Position numbers and translations under genes: made by a program
Shown: one piece after another, positions 34,665 through 48,838 of the stretch
Position numbering within the stretch: position 1 is the first letter of the stretch
How the letters are laid out: each line of letters begins with the position of its first letter
The notes under the pieces: generated by a model
The model's input: the letters and a program-made list of their open reading frames with translations, nothing else
The model's database searches: none
What the model was told of the DNA's origin: nothing
Assembly: GCA_964020155.1 (NCBI GenBank)
Contig: OZ026547.1
Span: 4,975,509-5,039,508, forward strand
Reading direction: 5' to 3'
Origin: Chondrilla cf. caribensis
Lineage: Eukaryota; Porifera; Demospongiae; Chondrillida; Chondrillidae
Length of the DNA: 64,000 nt

Positions 34665-36861
34665 GTGAGTTTGAAGAAATACAAAATGAATAACAAATAC
34701 AACCTGCATTTCCTAACCCTAAGCATTTCTTACTCTTCATGTCCACTAGTCAGGCATACCTCCTTTTGACTACCACGAGAGTTAACGCATGTTGTCACTC
34801 TATGTTGCAAGTGGTAAAAAGGTACACTACTAAAATGACCATCTTATGTGTACTACTGCCTGAAAAACTAGGGCTTTGTGGTTTGACAGGCATATAGTGA
34901 TTCCATACGGTTCATTTGGCATCTCTTCCTCTGTTTTTTGGATTGTTGTTCAGATGGTCTTATCCAAAAAATATTGGACCTCGGTTGCAGGCTCTCCTTC
35001 TAATGAATTTTGTTGCTTTCCCTTTGTGGAAAACCTGTAGGCTTCGGTACCACTCTCACCATGTAGAGTTTAAACAAATATTGACAAAAATTCCACCCTG
35101 TCCAAACCTTATTTTTGGAGTGGTTTGCTCATCATCTTGCAGTCCTTTTCATGTAATCAGTGGATATCATTTTTTGCAATTGATTCAAACTTGAACCATG
35201 ATAGTTAAAACATTTCTCGAGCTATAAGAACTTGTTTGGTTACATCTACCAATAATTCCTTATCTGACTGCAAAATGCATTTTATTAGTAGACTTTCTCA
35301 CCAACTACCTATAGTATACTCCCGAAATTTGTATATCAAGGTAGCAATTCCTATACATACACGGACGTCTTTTCTAATTCTATGTAACATCTAGTCCCAG
35401 TATATACAAGGCGATTAGAAGCGCATACGAAACTACAGAGTATATAATAGCAGTAGGATACATAGGAGGTACTTTTGACTCAGAGTGCATATAGCATTAA
35501 ATACTAGATGTGTTTAGCAAGGAATTAGAAAGAGATTAATGTCGTGGGCCTGCCATTCACCATCCAGATTCAATTAGCTACCATTTTGAGGTACTCCACA
35601 AATTCCTTCTTATACTATTCATTGAAAATGTTTGTATCATCCACCTTTTGCATGCAAGAGATAATTAAGTTACATAGGTGTGTATTTTGGGCAGATCTCC
35701 CGCTAAATAATATCATGTGTGTAGTCTTGAAAATAAAATAACATAATCATTATTATTTTCTCATAATTGTAATTGATTGTGAAAATCGACATAGCATTGC
35801 TGCCCATTTAGGTGTCCCCAACAACTAAGCAGTTGGAAAATTTATAAAATTCTTGGAAATATTTACGTGGGTTCGTTGAGGCCAATCCATGCATCTAACA
35901 AGATAGAAACTCCCAATTTTCTTCCTATGGAACACATCATTGAATTATCTCACAGAAAGTTGCAATATGACGACATAAATAGGCTGATCATGTCCAAAGC
36001 ATTAATCTACGTTTCGATGTCCAAATTTCAACAGTGAACTGGGATACATTCATTTTACATCAAGTGCAGTATAATAGTAAACCCTTTAGCAGTCACAAGC
36101 CACGCAAGGACGCTCGCTCAGATAACCCAGTCACCTGCACTATAATACATTTTCATTTAATAGGGTGAATATTATAAATAGCTTATACCACGTATATAAA
36201 GGTATTTGCACAGCTTGATGAAAATGTGATTTATATGAAGTGGTTTTTAGCAGAGAAAAATTGCATTTTGCAAAAGAAAAATATGTGGGAATACACGGAA
36301 AATATGACAAAAGCACAAAATTGGCAGATACTTGAAACTTATCAAATTATACCAAAATTCTGCTTGATACGGACCTCTCATATTACACCATAAATGCTTC
36401 AATCAATAATAAAGTAGGACGAATAAGCTCGATTTTCATCATTCAAACATACCAAATAGAAAAAAAATCGCCTTAAATGTCCAATATATCCTTATACATA
36501 TAAACCGTTCCATAAACAGGATAAACAGCATTTTGTCAAAGCCCTTCCAACACAGAAGGGAGTACCAGCTTCATTAAGGATGAAACACTATTGCAACATT
36601 GTTGAAAGGCCCCGTTTCAATGCATTTTATGTTAAACAGAGCCTTTGAACAATGATTCAATATTGTATACTACTTGATGAAAGCAGGATATTCCCCTTGT
36701 GCAATTTGCCGCTCGAGGTACAAGTTTCAAAATGTCTCAGGGATATGTGGAAACTAATATTCTATATTGAACAAACTATATGCCATAATCAATAATTATT
36801 AAAATACTATAACCATGACGCTAATGGAAATTATTATAGACTTATTATTGTTTCCCGACAG
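34665..36861 (+). other. beta-A intron
   Basis: 2197-nt phase-1 intron. Open frames at 34916-35194 and 35544-35741 are duplicated in beta-B but show no recognisable domain or splice context. Confidence 0.65.
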
Positions 36862-37574
36862 ATAAACTTTTGGAAAGAACTAGACGACAAGATATGTGCA
36901 CTTGTCCGGCTGGACTAAAAGGGAATAGAGGAACACCAGGACTAAATGGGATAAATGGAACAAAGGGTGAAATAGGAGACCCCGGGCCACATGGGGAGAG
37001 GGGTGAAAAAGGAGAGCTAGGACTGCCAGGACCTCCAGGACCCCAAGGACTGCAAGGCATTAACGGAACAAAAGGTGAAAAGGGAGGAAAAGGACAACAA
37101 GGGGATGTTGGACAGAAAGGTGAACCAGGACTGAAAGGGGTCACAGGAGTGAAAGGACTTAATGGAACAGAAGGTGAACGTGGGGAAATAGGACAACCAG
37201 GGAAAGATGGACAGAAAGGTGAACCAGGATTGAAAGGGTACACAGGCATGCCAGGACTTAATGGAACAAAAGGTGAACGAGGGGAAATAGGACAACCAGG
37301 GAAAGATGGACAGAAAGGTGAACCAGGATTGAAAGGGTACACAGGCATGCCAGGACTTAATGGAACAAAAGGTGAACGAGGGGAAATAGGACAACCAGGG
37401 AATGTTGGAAAGAGAGGTGAACCAGGACCAAAAGGAGCGCAAGGTCCAAGAGGATACAAAGGAAAGCGAGGGAGTAAGGGGGAGCCAGGACTTAAGGGAA
37501 CTCAAGGAGAAAAGTGTGACAGAGATGCACAACGGACACAATGTTCTGAGCAACCAGGATTTGGTAGTGGTTAA
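36862..37574 (+). CDS. beta-A exon 2: collagen-like domain
   Basis: Opens after TTTCCCGACAG with AT AAA CTT; protein 303 aa. DKLLERTRRQDMCTCPAG carries the R-T-R-R site and C-x-C pair. Gly-X-Y follows, including the 99-nt (33-residue) module GLKGYTGMPGLNGTKGERGE, continuing IGQPGKDGQKGEP, twice in near-identical tandem copies. The C-terminal region is basic (GYKGKRGSKGEPG) and ends in a cysteine-bearing non-collagen tail (KCDRDAQRTQCSEQPGFGSG). Compared with beta-B it is shorter by exactly 99 nt. AATAAA near 37624 is a possible polyadenylation signal. Confidence 0.88.
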
Positions 37575-39011
37575 AACGTAACAAATGTATGGATTATCAA
37601 CAAATGCATGAAAATCACATTTCCAATAAATACAATGAATGAAAAAGAACATCAATCTCTACTACTGGAAAAAATATTAGAATGTTTGTAATAGGTCGTA
37701 TAATAAGTATTAAATTATGCATAAGATATTCATACATTTATTATGTGGATACCCATAAGTAATGAAGTGGTAAACTGAAAAGCTGTACAATAATTGAGTT
37801 CGGTAATGTATTTTCTTTCAGCAATAATTGAATGGAGTTCATAGTAGCTAATAATAATAATAATAATAATATGCGACACACATACTTAAAATCACGCAGA
37901 GATACAAAACATATTATTAGTCTGTTCAAAGAAAATTTACATTCTTATAGCATTATAATTATCTTTTATGATCATAATATAAGCATGCCAATGTACATCA
38001 TCCACTGCAAGTTGATCTATAGCAGCTATGAACTAAATGACATGTTGCTAGTATACAATAACTGAAGAATCTATGGGTTGGGTTCAAACTATAAACAGTT
38101 AAACAGAACATGACTATCTCTTTCAATGAATTACACTCTTTATACTGATCATAATTTATAATTCCACTTACTATCCTATAGACAATAATACTGTATGACT
38201 TATAGAGTTCTTGTTTTGCCATGAAATTTTACTTAATTTAACATGATATTTTATTCTCACTATTTAAAACATACGAGCAATGAATACAACATTAAAGCAA
38301 AAAATTGACAATGAAGTGGTGAGTTTTACATGAAATCAAATGTGAGTGCGTCTGTGCGAGAGTTGAAAGATGCATATGAAAAATTGAATTAGTACATGCA
38401 AATATATTTGGGTAAATGTACAGTACTTTCAGTAAAAAACTGAACGTACTACGGGTATACCCGTACCTGTTTTTTAACCATACGTACAATGATACGTCAT
38501 AATTCTTGCACAATGTCGGTGTAAATAGATCCCACGAGACAAAAAAATGGCTTATTCGATCGAGTGCTAAGCTTTCAGAAAAGGAGGATTAGCACGGAAT
38601 ATTCGAAATTAGATGGTTTTCTAACAAAGCTCGTCTCTACCTTACCGAGTGGTTTTCTGATGGGTAGGATGTTTCCAATGGACTTCACTCTTATCACAAA
38701 AGAAGGTTTCTGGATTTCAAAAGGGCACTTGAGGTCTGCATTTCTTTCGATTATTGCTTTATCTAAAAATTAAACTAGCTGTATGTAGCACGTAGATATC
38801 AACACGTAGGTAAGCTGTACTTTACATGTCCATTCATCCGTTGGCAACCCGTAGTACGTTCACTTTTTTACTGAAAGTACCGTACATTGTACATAATATG
38901 CCCTTGCTTTCTATACTTAAGACAACCTATATACTTCAAATGCTCCAACAACAGTGTGAACCCAAAGCACCGGGGTATAAAGACTCACCAGTATTCACTA
39001 GTATTTAGTAT
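37575..39011. other. Spacer downstream of beta-A
   Basis: No gene recognised; duplicated at 52327-53745. It contains a (TAA)n run at 37848-37871 that is 6 bp longer than in copy B (52594-52611). Confidence 0.55.
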
Positions 39012-39503
39012 AACATGTTATTTTATATACCTTCCAATTATTATTTAACAGTACTGGATTTTGTGTGATTTGTTATGCATTTCTATCAGCTGCTTCATAA
39101 ATTTACAGTAAACAAGCACAACTCCAATTAGGGTCACCAAATTTGGTAACCCTACCCAGGTAGAGTCAACTATTTAGTGACCCTTACATGCCCACTTAAC
39201 AAACAATTGAGCATAATTTGTAACATTTTAGGACATTGTGCAGACATGAGTCTGTGTTGACTGTAAAGTGGTCAATTGTTGATATGTCCATAATAAGATA
39301 TCAGCTGGAATTCAGTCAAATTATGTGTCAACATGTTATTGGCTTCCTCATTTTGAGCCAGTTTAGGCCAATAACTAGATTCATCACTTGAGAATTGACA
39401 TAAACAAGCAATGTTTACTGTTTCTATCTGATAATGTCATAACACAGCTGCAAATCTGTATAACAGTTAAATAATAATTGGACAGCATATAAAATAACCT
39501 GTT
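39012..39503 (-). mobile_element. 492-bp MITE, 4-bp TSD GTAT, present only in copy A
   Basis: Inverted relative of the element at 5825-6317: starts AACATGTTATTTTATATACC and ends ATATAAAATAACCTGTT. GTAT flanks it (39008-39011, 39504-39507). Copy B reads TTTAGTATATAAAATAG near 53742, the uninterrupted site. This is a clear insertion after the 14-kb duplication, or a clean loss in copy B. Confidence 0.9.
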
Positions 39504-40960
39504 GTATATAAAATACAAAGGAATGAACGTTGTAATGTATTAATATCTTGTCCACTACTCGTGTATAGTGTCCCTGTGTTTTCCTGATAAAAGGGCATTG
39601 CAACTGGGGGTACTGTACAACACTGAATCCTTGAAATGAATGTACAAACTAATGAACAGTGTAATGCATTGATTTCTTGTCCACTATTATATACATGTGT
39701 ATAGTGTCCTTTATGTATCCTCTATAGGAGCACTTTGCCCGACTGTAACAATGTAACCTTAAGTTAATAGGCACAGTCTTGTTCTGTCTTGCCACTGTGG
39801 GAATCCATATGTCAAGTGTCCTGGATACAGAGACTCATCAACAACAAAGCGAACTGGCAGGTCCTCGTGCAAAAGATTTTGGCGTATTTGCATAAGCATC
39901 ATCGATTCAACAGTTTCTGTGAGATTGTTAGCAGACTATTCGCATTCTGTTTCTGAATCGTGGAGTAGCCTTCTTCTGGATTACTGCCATAGGATGATAA
40001 AACTGGATTCAGCCACTTTAGTAGGATATCGAGAGCAGTACTATTGAAGCCGGGTACAGGTGCAAATCATTGCTATTCAATAAACAAACATCCAATTTTT
40101 TTGAGGCTGCATTAAAAGAAGCTTCGCCTGTTGTTGCAAGTGTTAATTCAGATTGTGTGAAGATGCATTCATCTGTACCAACTGCGTTATTTCTGAATCA
40201 ACATTGGGGGTTGAATATGATGCTTCACTTTGATAGGTGCTACATCCTGGCATATCTTCAAAGTCGAATCGAGACTTAATATCTACTTTTCTAGCTTGGT
40301 GTGGCTTCTTCAAGAATGGTCCTCTGTGATACTCTAAGCTTTTTGGAGACATTACTAAAGATGTTCGAGTGAAGTACTTGGAGTTTCTGTTAAGTGTCTT
40401 CCTGTTTAGACCGACAAAGTTGGTTTAGTTTACAACAGTCTCCAGTTGGCTTCCACAGTTTTCCACCCTCCGCTAATGGTGACATATTGATCCTGGAAAT
40501 CGTCTTCTTCTTGATATCTTCAACCATTAATACGATGCTGTGTAATGCAAGAATGTTGGCCAATTTAGGGCAATCTGTAAAACAAAAATTGCTACATCCA
40601 CAGACTAACATAGCATCCATGTCCTGGGGACATCTACCCTTATGATTAGAGCAACTCCAAAAGCAGCACTGTCATTTAGACTTTGTGAATGGCAATAAAA
40701 CAAAATCTTCGCTTTACTTTGCCAAATAATAAAGGAGGAAGAATGTTGACAGTGATGGTGATGGTGGTGATGAAAGTGATAAAAGTATACGTACAAGTTT
40801 GGGAGAGAATATTTCAGGCACTGCATGTCATTGCTAGTAATGCTTGGCATTACATATTTATGTGTACTGATCACACATTATCATCATTAATAATGTGTAG
40901 AATTGCAAATTAGCAGACATAGATCTCCAAATGTACACATGCATGCACACACGCAAGCAT
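39504..40960. other. Spacer with unrecognised minus-strand open frames
   Basis: Minus-strand frames around 40143-40352 and 40390-40620 (the latter with CGCSNFCFTDCPKLANI) persist in copy B (54375-54686), where a 12-nt difference joins parts of them differently. I recognise no domain, no start context and no splice pattern; they may be an old element or gene remnant. Confidence 0.4.
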
Positions 40961-41025
<65 letters not shown>

Positions 41026-41058
41026 CGCACAACACACACAAACACACACACACACAAA
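40961..41058. repeat. (CA)n microsatellite upstream of alpha-B
   Basis: CA tract with AAACACGCACAACACAC interruptions; longer (two interrupted blocks) in the equivalent alpha-C tract. Confidence 0.92.
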
Positions 41059-41269
41059 CAACAAGACACATCAAAACCCACACATGTGAATTAACTTGTT
41101 TACACAGAAGTACTAAGGATTCCTCATTCATGCCGTGTCGGGGTAAGGGCATCTCTTATCAATATTCATCATTGGAAATCACCATACTCACAGCTATTCA
41201 TTGAGCACCCCTAAAAATACAACATGAATATCATTAAATATGGTTCAGTTCTCACACTGCCCCTTCTCC

Positions 41270-41282
41270 TGTGGTTACCACA
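41270..41282. promoter_or_regulatory. Upstream second palindrome of alpha-B
   Basis: TGTGGTTACCACA in the duplicated 5' module, as in alpha-A and alpha-C. Confidence 0.45.
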
Positions 41283-41395
41283 ATATCCTTACATGGGGAA
41301 AGGAAGCTCCACACACATTGCCATACATTTAGCATGTCTCCCAAAACACAATGAATATCATTAAAAGTGCGCATGCTCCCCCACTGCCCATTCTG

Positions 41396-41410
41396 TTGTG
41401 GTTACCACAA
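41396..41410. promoter_or_regulatory. Conserved palindrome proximal to alpha-B
   Basis: TTGTGGTTACCACAA, ending 42 nt before the ATG at 41452. Confidence 0.55.
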
Positions 41411-41451
41411 ACCAGCTCTGAGAAGTTTGAGTATAGACGGGAGTTACAGTT

Positions 41452-41650
41452 ATGGCTCCACGCAATCAGGTCTTTTTACAGGTGGCACTTTTGTTCTGTG
41501 TGGTGACTACCAGTATGGGGCATATCACTGATTGGCAAAAGGCATTTTCACAACTCAAAAACCTAGTGCATGTGCAACAAGAAGAAATCATGTCACTTCA
41601 CCAAATGATAGAACAGCTGGAGAAGAGATTAGAACCACTTGAGGCAAAAG
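41452..41650 (+). CDS. alpha-B exon 1: signal peptide and coiled coil (chimeric exon)
   Basis: Joined to 43343-43974 (277 codons including the stop). MAPRNQVFLQVALLFCVVTTSMGH is the signal region, then ITDWQKAFSQLKNLVHVQQEE...IEQLEKRLEPLEAKG as heptads. Up to about 41520 the DNA matches alpha-C (one difference in ~85 bp, against seven for alpha-A). From 41521 it matches alpha-A (three differences in ~160 bp, against about eleven for alpha-C). The exon is therefore a recombinant at the duplication junction. It lacks the transposon that splits alpha-A and is fully open. Donor AAAAG|GTGAGT, phase 1. Confidence 0.88.
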
Positions 41651-43342
41651 GTGAGTTATGTGATGTTAACATACAAACTGTAGTCATATCTCTTCAAATC
41701 CATTAGTCATATAGTTTATGATTACACATCATTGTATGACATCCTTCAAATTCAAGAGTGGCAAAGAAGTACAAGTGTGTGATGAATACCATACTACATG
41801 CTGAACATATATGTGGTTAAGTGAGAAATAATGGATTGCTGACAAATGAAAATGTGAAGATGAACACAGTGCAACTGCCCTTTTAAATGCCCCCATCAAC
41901 AGATCAACAATCACTATACTTTGTTGACAGAAATCCAAAAAATGAAATTTGGGAACTGTTGCTTAGAGTATGAATTATTGGATTTTGCTGAAAAATTGCA
42001 TTCATATTGGATCATGTGCCAGTTACACATAACCAATCACCATAGTTGCCAAAACATAGTTTGGTACTACATTTGGATCCCATTTACTGAGATCATCCAT
42101 CATGCAGCAAATAATTTGCCATATATGACCTCAAAGTGACAGAAATAATGTTATATCAAACCGCAAACAATGAAGCACATGATTATTCTTATCACAACTA
42201 TAAACCAATTGCCATACATGAAACCCATTGTACCTTAACTTATAACCCGTAAGAAGTTTTCAGAATTGTTGGCTGGATACATTAAGTGTGCATAGCCATG
42301 AATAATCCAAGGATTGAATAATTGAATTTGAAGCATTACTCATGCTATGCGCACTATATTGCTGCATTTACAGGGCTGGAGCCAGCTCTTTTTAAGTGGG
42401 GAGGCCACTGAGGCTTTTGGTGCTATACCCTCACTCAATTGTGTAGTAGTGCTGTATGACCTTCAAATTAAACCGCTTATGCGACTTATGAGCAATCACA
42501 CACAATACATACAGCTGCCCAAAAACATAAAGCTTGAGTAAATACATAGCTTCTACAAAAAGTGTATAGGTGAGCCTGAAATTGAGAATTAAATTCCGCG
42601 TCAATCCGCACCGAAACGCCCAAGATTCCGAGAAAATTAAGGCGTGTCTGTTAACGTGTACACTACCGAGCAACTATGACGTCATAACAAAATGGAGGCA
42701 GTACGGTGGTACCTGGTCGTGGCAGTCAGACAACTACAGCGTTGACTGCAACAATGATTGAGCGGTTCGAGGTATTAATTCAAACTAGTCTTGAAGGCAA
42801 AAAGTGGGGCGGCTATGGCCGCCCCGGCCGCCCCTATGGCACCGGCCCTGATTTACCAGGATTCTGATTTTGGCTCCATAGTGATTATGCTGTGTTTCAT
42901 TGGTGTACTCCTGCATTTCACATATTGAGGTAGCAATATCTATATGTATATGAATGATACTTGGCCTATCCTTTGATGTAACAAGAGAGGGGAATGTGTA
43001 AGCACATACAAAACAAGGCGTAGAGTACACAGATTTACTTCTGTATAAGGGTGCTCCTGATTCAATGTACAAGTTTATTAATTAATAAACTATTTGTTGT
43101 GATCTAGCAATCACTTGTCACATTCCTATGAATTACTTTAATAAAATTCTCTCACAACAGATCATTATCACTATCTACCATTAACATTACTACAATATAA
43201 ACATGACACCACACCGAAAATAGAGTTGGTTGTCTAAGGGATCTTCACTAAGTATGTAACATTAATTTTCTTCTGAATACAATAATTGCCAATACAATGC
43301 AATCATCCTGGTATTTTGGATCACACAGACCTCTTTTTTCAG
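41651..43342 (+). other. alpha-B intron
   Basis: 1692-nt phase-1 intron; 480 nt of it is an inserted element absent from the alpha-A intron. Confidence 0.75.
42371..42850. mobile_element. 480-bp non-autonomous DNA transposon, 5-bp TSD ATTTA
   Basis: Ends CAGGGCTGGAGCCA and, reverse-complemented, CAGGGCCGGTGCCA (12 of 14 identical). ATTTA flanks both ends (42366-42370, 42851-42855). The alpha-A intron has the empty site GCTGCATTTACCAGG near 28745. It is more GC-rich than its surroundings and has no transposase. CAGGG termini with a 5-bp duplication suggest a hAT5-like family; this is inference. Confidence 0.88.
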
Positions 43343-43974
43343 ATAAACTTATAGAAAGAACTAAACGACAAGATAAATGCAATTGTCCACAAGGACTAAA
43401 AGGGGCTAGAGGAACACCAGGACTCAATGGGATGAATGGAACAAAGGGTGAAAAGAGAGACCCAGGGTCACGTGGGAAGAGGGGTGAAAGAGGAGAACTA
43501 GGACTGCCAGGAACTCCAGGACCCCAAGGATTAAATGGAACAAAAGGTGAACAAGGAGAAACAGGACAGCCGGGGAATGGTGGACAGAAAGGTGAACCAG
43601 GGTTGAAAGGAGACACAGGAGTGCCCGGACCACCAGGACTTAATGGTACAAAGGGAGAAAAAGGCAACTTAGGGAAACAAGGAGTTAATGGAACAAATGG
43701 TGAGCAAGGAGAGAAAGGACAACCAGGTAATGTTGGACAGAAAGGTGAACCAGGACTGAATGGAGACACAGGAGTGCCAGGACTTAATGGAACAAAAGGT
43801 GAACAAGGAGAAAAGGGACACACAGGAAGTGATGGGCAGAAAGGTGAACCAGGACTCAAAGGAGACTTAGGAGTTCCTGGACACAACGGGACAGATGGTA
43901 TAAGAGGAATACCTGGAATGAAGGGTAATAGAGGAGAGCCAGCACTATGCCCTGAATATTGCGGAAATGGTTAA
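43343..43974 (+). CDS. alpha-B exon 2: collagen-like domain
   Basis: Same length (632 nt) and nearly the same sequence as alpha-A exon 2; protein 276 aa. RTKRQDKCNC at about residues 72-81, about 60 Gly-X-Y triplets, tail ALCPEYCGNG. It keeps the Gly lost in alpha-A at 29476 but has its own loss: AGA at 43456-43458 gives GEKRDPG instead of GEKGDPG, a Gly-to-Arg change near the start of the helix. AATAAA at 44082-44087. With its intact exon 1 this is the functional-looking alpha copy of the pair. Confidence 0.88.
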
Positions 43975-46900
43975 TCAGAACAAAATAGCAATAGGAACAA
44001 CTCCATTATAAGACTATACTGGATAATTGATTGATTATCTAACTAGTGATATGCTGATGTTGCATCTAAGTTGAATTGAAAAATAAATTGTTACAATAAT
44101 TGGAATTGCCAAAGATAACACACCCCATTGAAAGGCAAGAATAATGTCTGACACATAAACCTAAAAATGTAGACATAGAATTAGTCTAAACTACTGAACA
44201 TTTAATATAAAATTATCATATAATTATTTTACAAAATTATATGTTTCATATAATCAATGGCATAAGCATGCCAACCTAATAAAGTATAGGGTTTTACCAA
44301 ACCCTGAAGTCAATGATATGTAGGTTTATTGTATTATAATTTTTGTGCTGTACATTAGTATTAACAGCGATCCCATGCACTACATAGACATGCAAGAAAT
44401 TAGATTATCACTATGTGCTGTTTGACCCATTATTACAAATTTAAAATAATAATTACATAACTATATACAGTGTGTGTACATATTATACATATGAATATGC
44501 GTGATTCTGTGTGCCTGTGGCTATTACATGTTGCAAGACCAGTGTATGGATGTGTTGTGGGCATGCATGTTTAAATTTGTCAGCAGCATGACATTGTGTG
44601 CTAAACTGGAAAATTCATATTCAAAAAGGTGATAGGATCTGTGAAAGATCAAAATTGCTCAGTTACACAAAAGTTAGTCATGCAAATATTGAAAATGACA
44701 AGTCTTTGCATATTATGCATAGCAGCAAAGAGTATAATGAAAACATTGGATAGGAGAAAAGATTGGATCAAGTGATATATTAATATCAGGACACAACAGA
44801 TGCAGAGATACATTATTTTGTTGAATGGGATATATTAAGTTTAATGCTAATATAGAGCAACCAGACTGCAACTGATGGTGATCATGAGGAATTCAAAAAA
44901 GTTGGATTTAAGGCTCACGATACATCGATAATTTTAACAAAATTTCAATTTTGCATGTTTACTATATTTGAAGCAAACAATCCAATATTATTGTAGTGTA
45001 GACCTAGTTGTAGTAGTAGAGGTATCACTTCAGTCTGCTGGTCACACATGGCCACAGTACGCAGTACTCATTGACTACAGTGACTGCTACCTTCTTACTT
45101 TTTTCACAACATTCTAAAGTGCAGGAAATTAGGAAGTGTCATGTTCATATAACCATGCATGTCTGTCTGTTGTGGGTAAATTGCAGTTCACGACCAATTT
45201 TATTTTAATGTGATAGTACACTCAAAACAAATCCATTTGTGGAACGCAGGTAGGACATGTAGTCATCGAAGGCGGAAGAAAGTAACTTGTGTTTTTGAAG
45301 TTATGTGAACAATGGAATCGTCTATTTTGGGGACGGGTCACGAGCAGTCACATGATATTCGCGTTTCTACAAGAACCATCATAACAAAATTTGCGAAATT
45401 CCCGGTTAAAGAAATAACATTCTCTTCTAAATCGCGCCAATAGGTAGATATAAGAAAGTGCATCGCCTCGAAGAAGTACGTTTGGCACTTATCGTGAGAC
45501 TAGCTGTACAGAGATATCGTTGCGTAACAATGACGTAATGCTTAACTCGTGACATGCACATGAATTGGATATATTGTATGTATCATTTCGAAATAAATGT
45601 ACAAACTAATGAACAGTGTAATGCGTCAATTTGTTTCAACTATACTATATACATGTATACAGTGTCCTTTAGTTAATCTGATATGGGGGCAATTTGGTCA
45701 ACTGTACCATACAATGGTGAAACTTTGAATAAAATGGCAAATTCTTGTTCCACCACCTGGAGAGAGTAACTCCTCTACTGAAACATCAGTACTCTTCGCA
45801 AAGTTTGTGCAGTGAGTCATTTATTTGTATATTTTGTAATGTTACATATATGTACAGACTTTGGGCATATGTATAACGTCCATTATGTATGTACATGTAC
45901 ATTATGAAAATCCACATAGGGCACTCTTTTTGCACAAACATAATATTATGCATTACCTAGATTGAATCTTGCCCTTTCTTTCATTTGACTAGGAAAGATG
46001 AAGCAGTATTATGCTCCTTATTAGGAATAGCTTCCGTGACTTCAAATTCAATAGCAGGAGAGTTAGAACATTTCGGATTGCCTTTAATTTTGATGTAACA
46101 TTGAATCAAGAGGAAATTTATATTGTCGCTTGCATAGAGTGAAGCTTCACGAGCTTCTCTATAGGATAAAATTGACATAATCAGAACTCTAAAATAGTCA
46201 GAATATTGTACAACTGCTGAAGTTATAATAATAGGGTACGGTTATGGTATTCGTGACAGTTTAAGGCATGGTTTTTGGGGTGATTTCTTTCTTGTGTTCC
46301 ACACCTAGTATTGGACCCAATATTTTCCCTCTGCTTTCATTCACTTCACCAGTAGTATACATCCACAACAAATAGTCTTTGAGGTCAATGAACGTAGGGT
46401 TTGTCGATTGTATCCTGCATCATCTACCGTCCTTGCAACTCTAGCTTATTGGCTGTATTTTTACTGTTGCATAATCTTGTCCTACTGCCTGTCTCAATAT
46501 TGTAAAATTGTACAATAAATGTAATATTCATATGTTCCAATTACCATTGATGCTACTGCATGACACCTTGTAATGTTTGGAACCATTATCTCCGCTGAGA
46601 GCAACAGTCTACTTATATTATTATTATAACTCCATTGCAATGGGATCGTAATATGTTCCCAAATGCCAAGAGTACAAGGTCAATGCAAATAATATGGTCA
46701 GTTGTACAACCACACATTCAAGGTGTATGGCTAGGTACCCTACAAATATATGTACTCCTGTTACAGATTGTGTTTATTAAATTTAAATTTGGTGAATGTA
46801 ATAGTTATCTGACAATAAACAAACTTCAACTTGCTAATATAATGCTTATGTAATATAGTCTACATTCAATTATTGCTTCATTTGCTTGCATATATTAATA

Positions 46901-47993
46901 ATGATTTTATAAATGGTATTATATTACATCAGTCTGGCTAATGGTTGTGATGAGTCATTAATTGTTATTTATATCATCCATCATGGAATGCAGAATACAG
47001 AATACAGCAACATGCATACAAAATAAATAACAATGTACATATTTTGTTAGGGTCTGATGTGTGTGGCATACTGGAAGTCAATATAAACATTGCTAATTAT
47101 TAATTGTTACTAGAGATAGATCTTTAATATTATGGTTGTGTTGAATGCTATCCTTTACGGTGTTATTATTCCTGTGACAATGGTTCTTTGTTGTACACAT
47201 GTGAATTATTATTATTGAGATTTGAACAGCGAAGTGAACTCGTTTCGAACAATAATATTATAGTACAGTGTGTGTGCTTCGTGGTATGTATAAGTGCATG
47301 TACACATACAAACATGTACACCTGGTAAGTGAATGGTGTTTGCATACTTGCCAGACCGCATGTACGAGTGTAAAAACAAAAGGATACTGGTGATAAAATG
47401 ACTCCTATCTATGTAAGACACTCATAAAAGTCTTATCTACACTACATGTGCTTAGATCTTGTAGCATGGAACGAAAAAAATGTACAGATGCAGAAACTGC
47501 AACACATAAATAATTATTAAAGACAACTTTTATATTATGTTGCCATCACCATATAGAATTGGCTATTAGAAGAGAAAGCAGGTCCACAAGAACCTCCTGC
47601 AAAATATATTCAAGCAAAAGGATCACAAGAACCTCGTCCACTTGATTGATAACTAGGTGCTGTTGAAGTTAACGGAACTACTAGAATCAACATCCAGGAG
47701 AACTAGGAGATGTGGAGACATTGGATTATTGCTTTGTATGGGTGAAGCCATATAATAAGTTAATCAAATTGTGGGAAGACATACAGTTATTAAATTAGTA
47801 AAGCATGCCTACGTAGCTAAATCAATTATAATGGACAATAGTAAGTCATGCGAGAATAACACGTTCATAAGGTAAGTCAGAAGGTCACTGGAAAATGGAG
47901 AAATGCAGGTAAGGCAGGCAATACAATTGTAATAAACACCAAGATAAACACATATATTAACACATAGATCCCTGAATGTACACATGCACAGAG
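43975..47993. other. Spacer between alpha-B and beta-B
   Basis: Duplicate of 29869-33900 with small indels, for example about 20 extra bp near 45247-45270. No gene recognised. Confidence 0.6.
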
Positions 47994-48069
<76 letters not shown>

Positions 48070-48111
48070 CCACTACACGAACACACACTCACACAAGCAC
48101 ACACACATGGT

Positions 48112-48201
<90 letters not shown>

Positions 48202-48243
48202 CCACTACACAAACACACACTCACACAAGCACACACACATGGT

Positions 48244-48325
<82 letters not shown>

Positions 48326-48367
48326 CCACTACACAAACACACACTCACACAAGCACACACACATGGT

Positions 48368-48429
<62 letters not shown>

Positions 48430-48471
48430 CCACTACACAAACACACACTCACACAAGCACACACACATGGT

Positions 48472-48547
<76 letters not shown>

Positions 48548-48589
48548 CCACTACACAAACACACACTCACACAAGCACACACACATGGT

Positions 48590-48683
<94 letters not shown>

Positions 48684-48758
48684 CACAAACACACACTCAC
48701 ACAAACACACACTCACACAAGCACACACACATGGTGCACACACACACACACACACGGT

Positions 48759-48838
<80 letters not shown>

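Noticed and set aside
34916..35194. 92-codon frame conserved at 49559-49837
   Set aside because: Identity between copies is explained by the recent 14-kb duplication, not by selection; no domain recognised and it lies within an intron.
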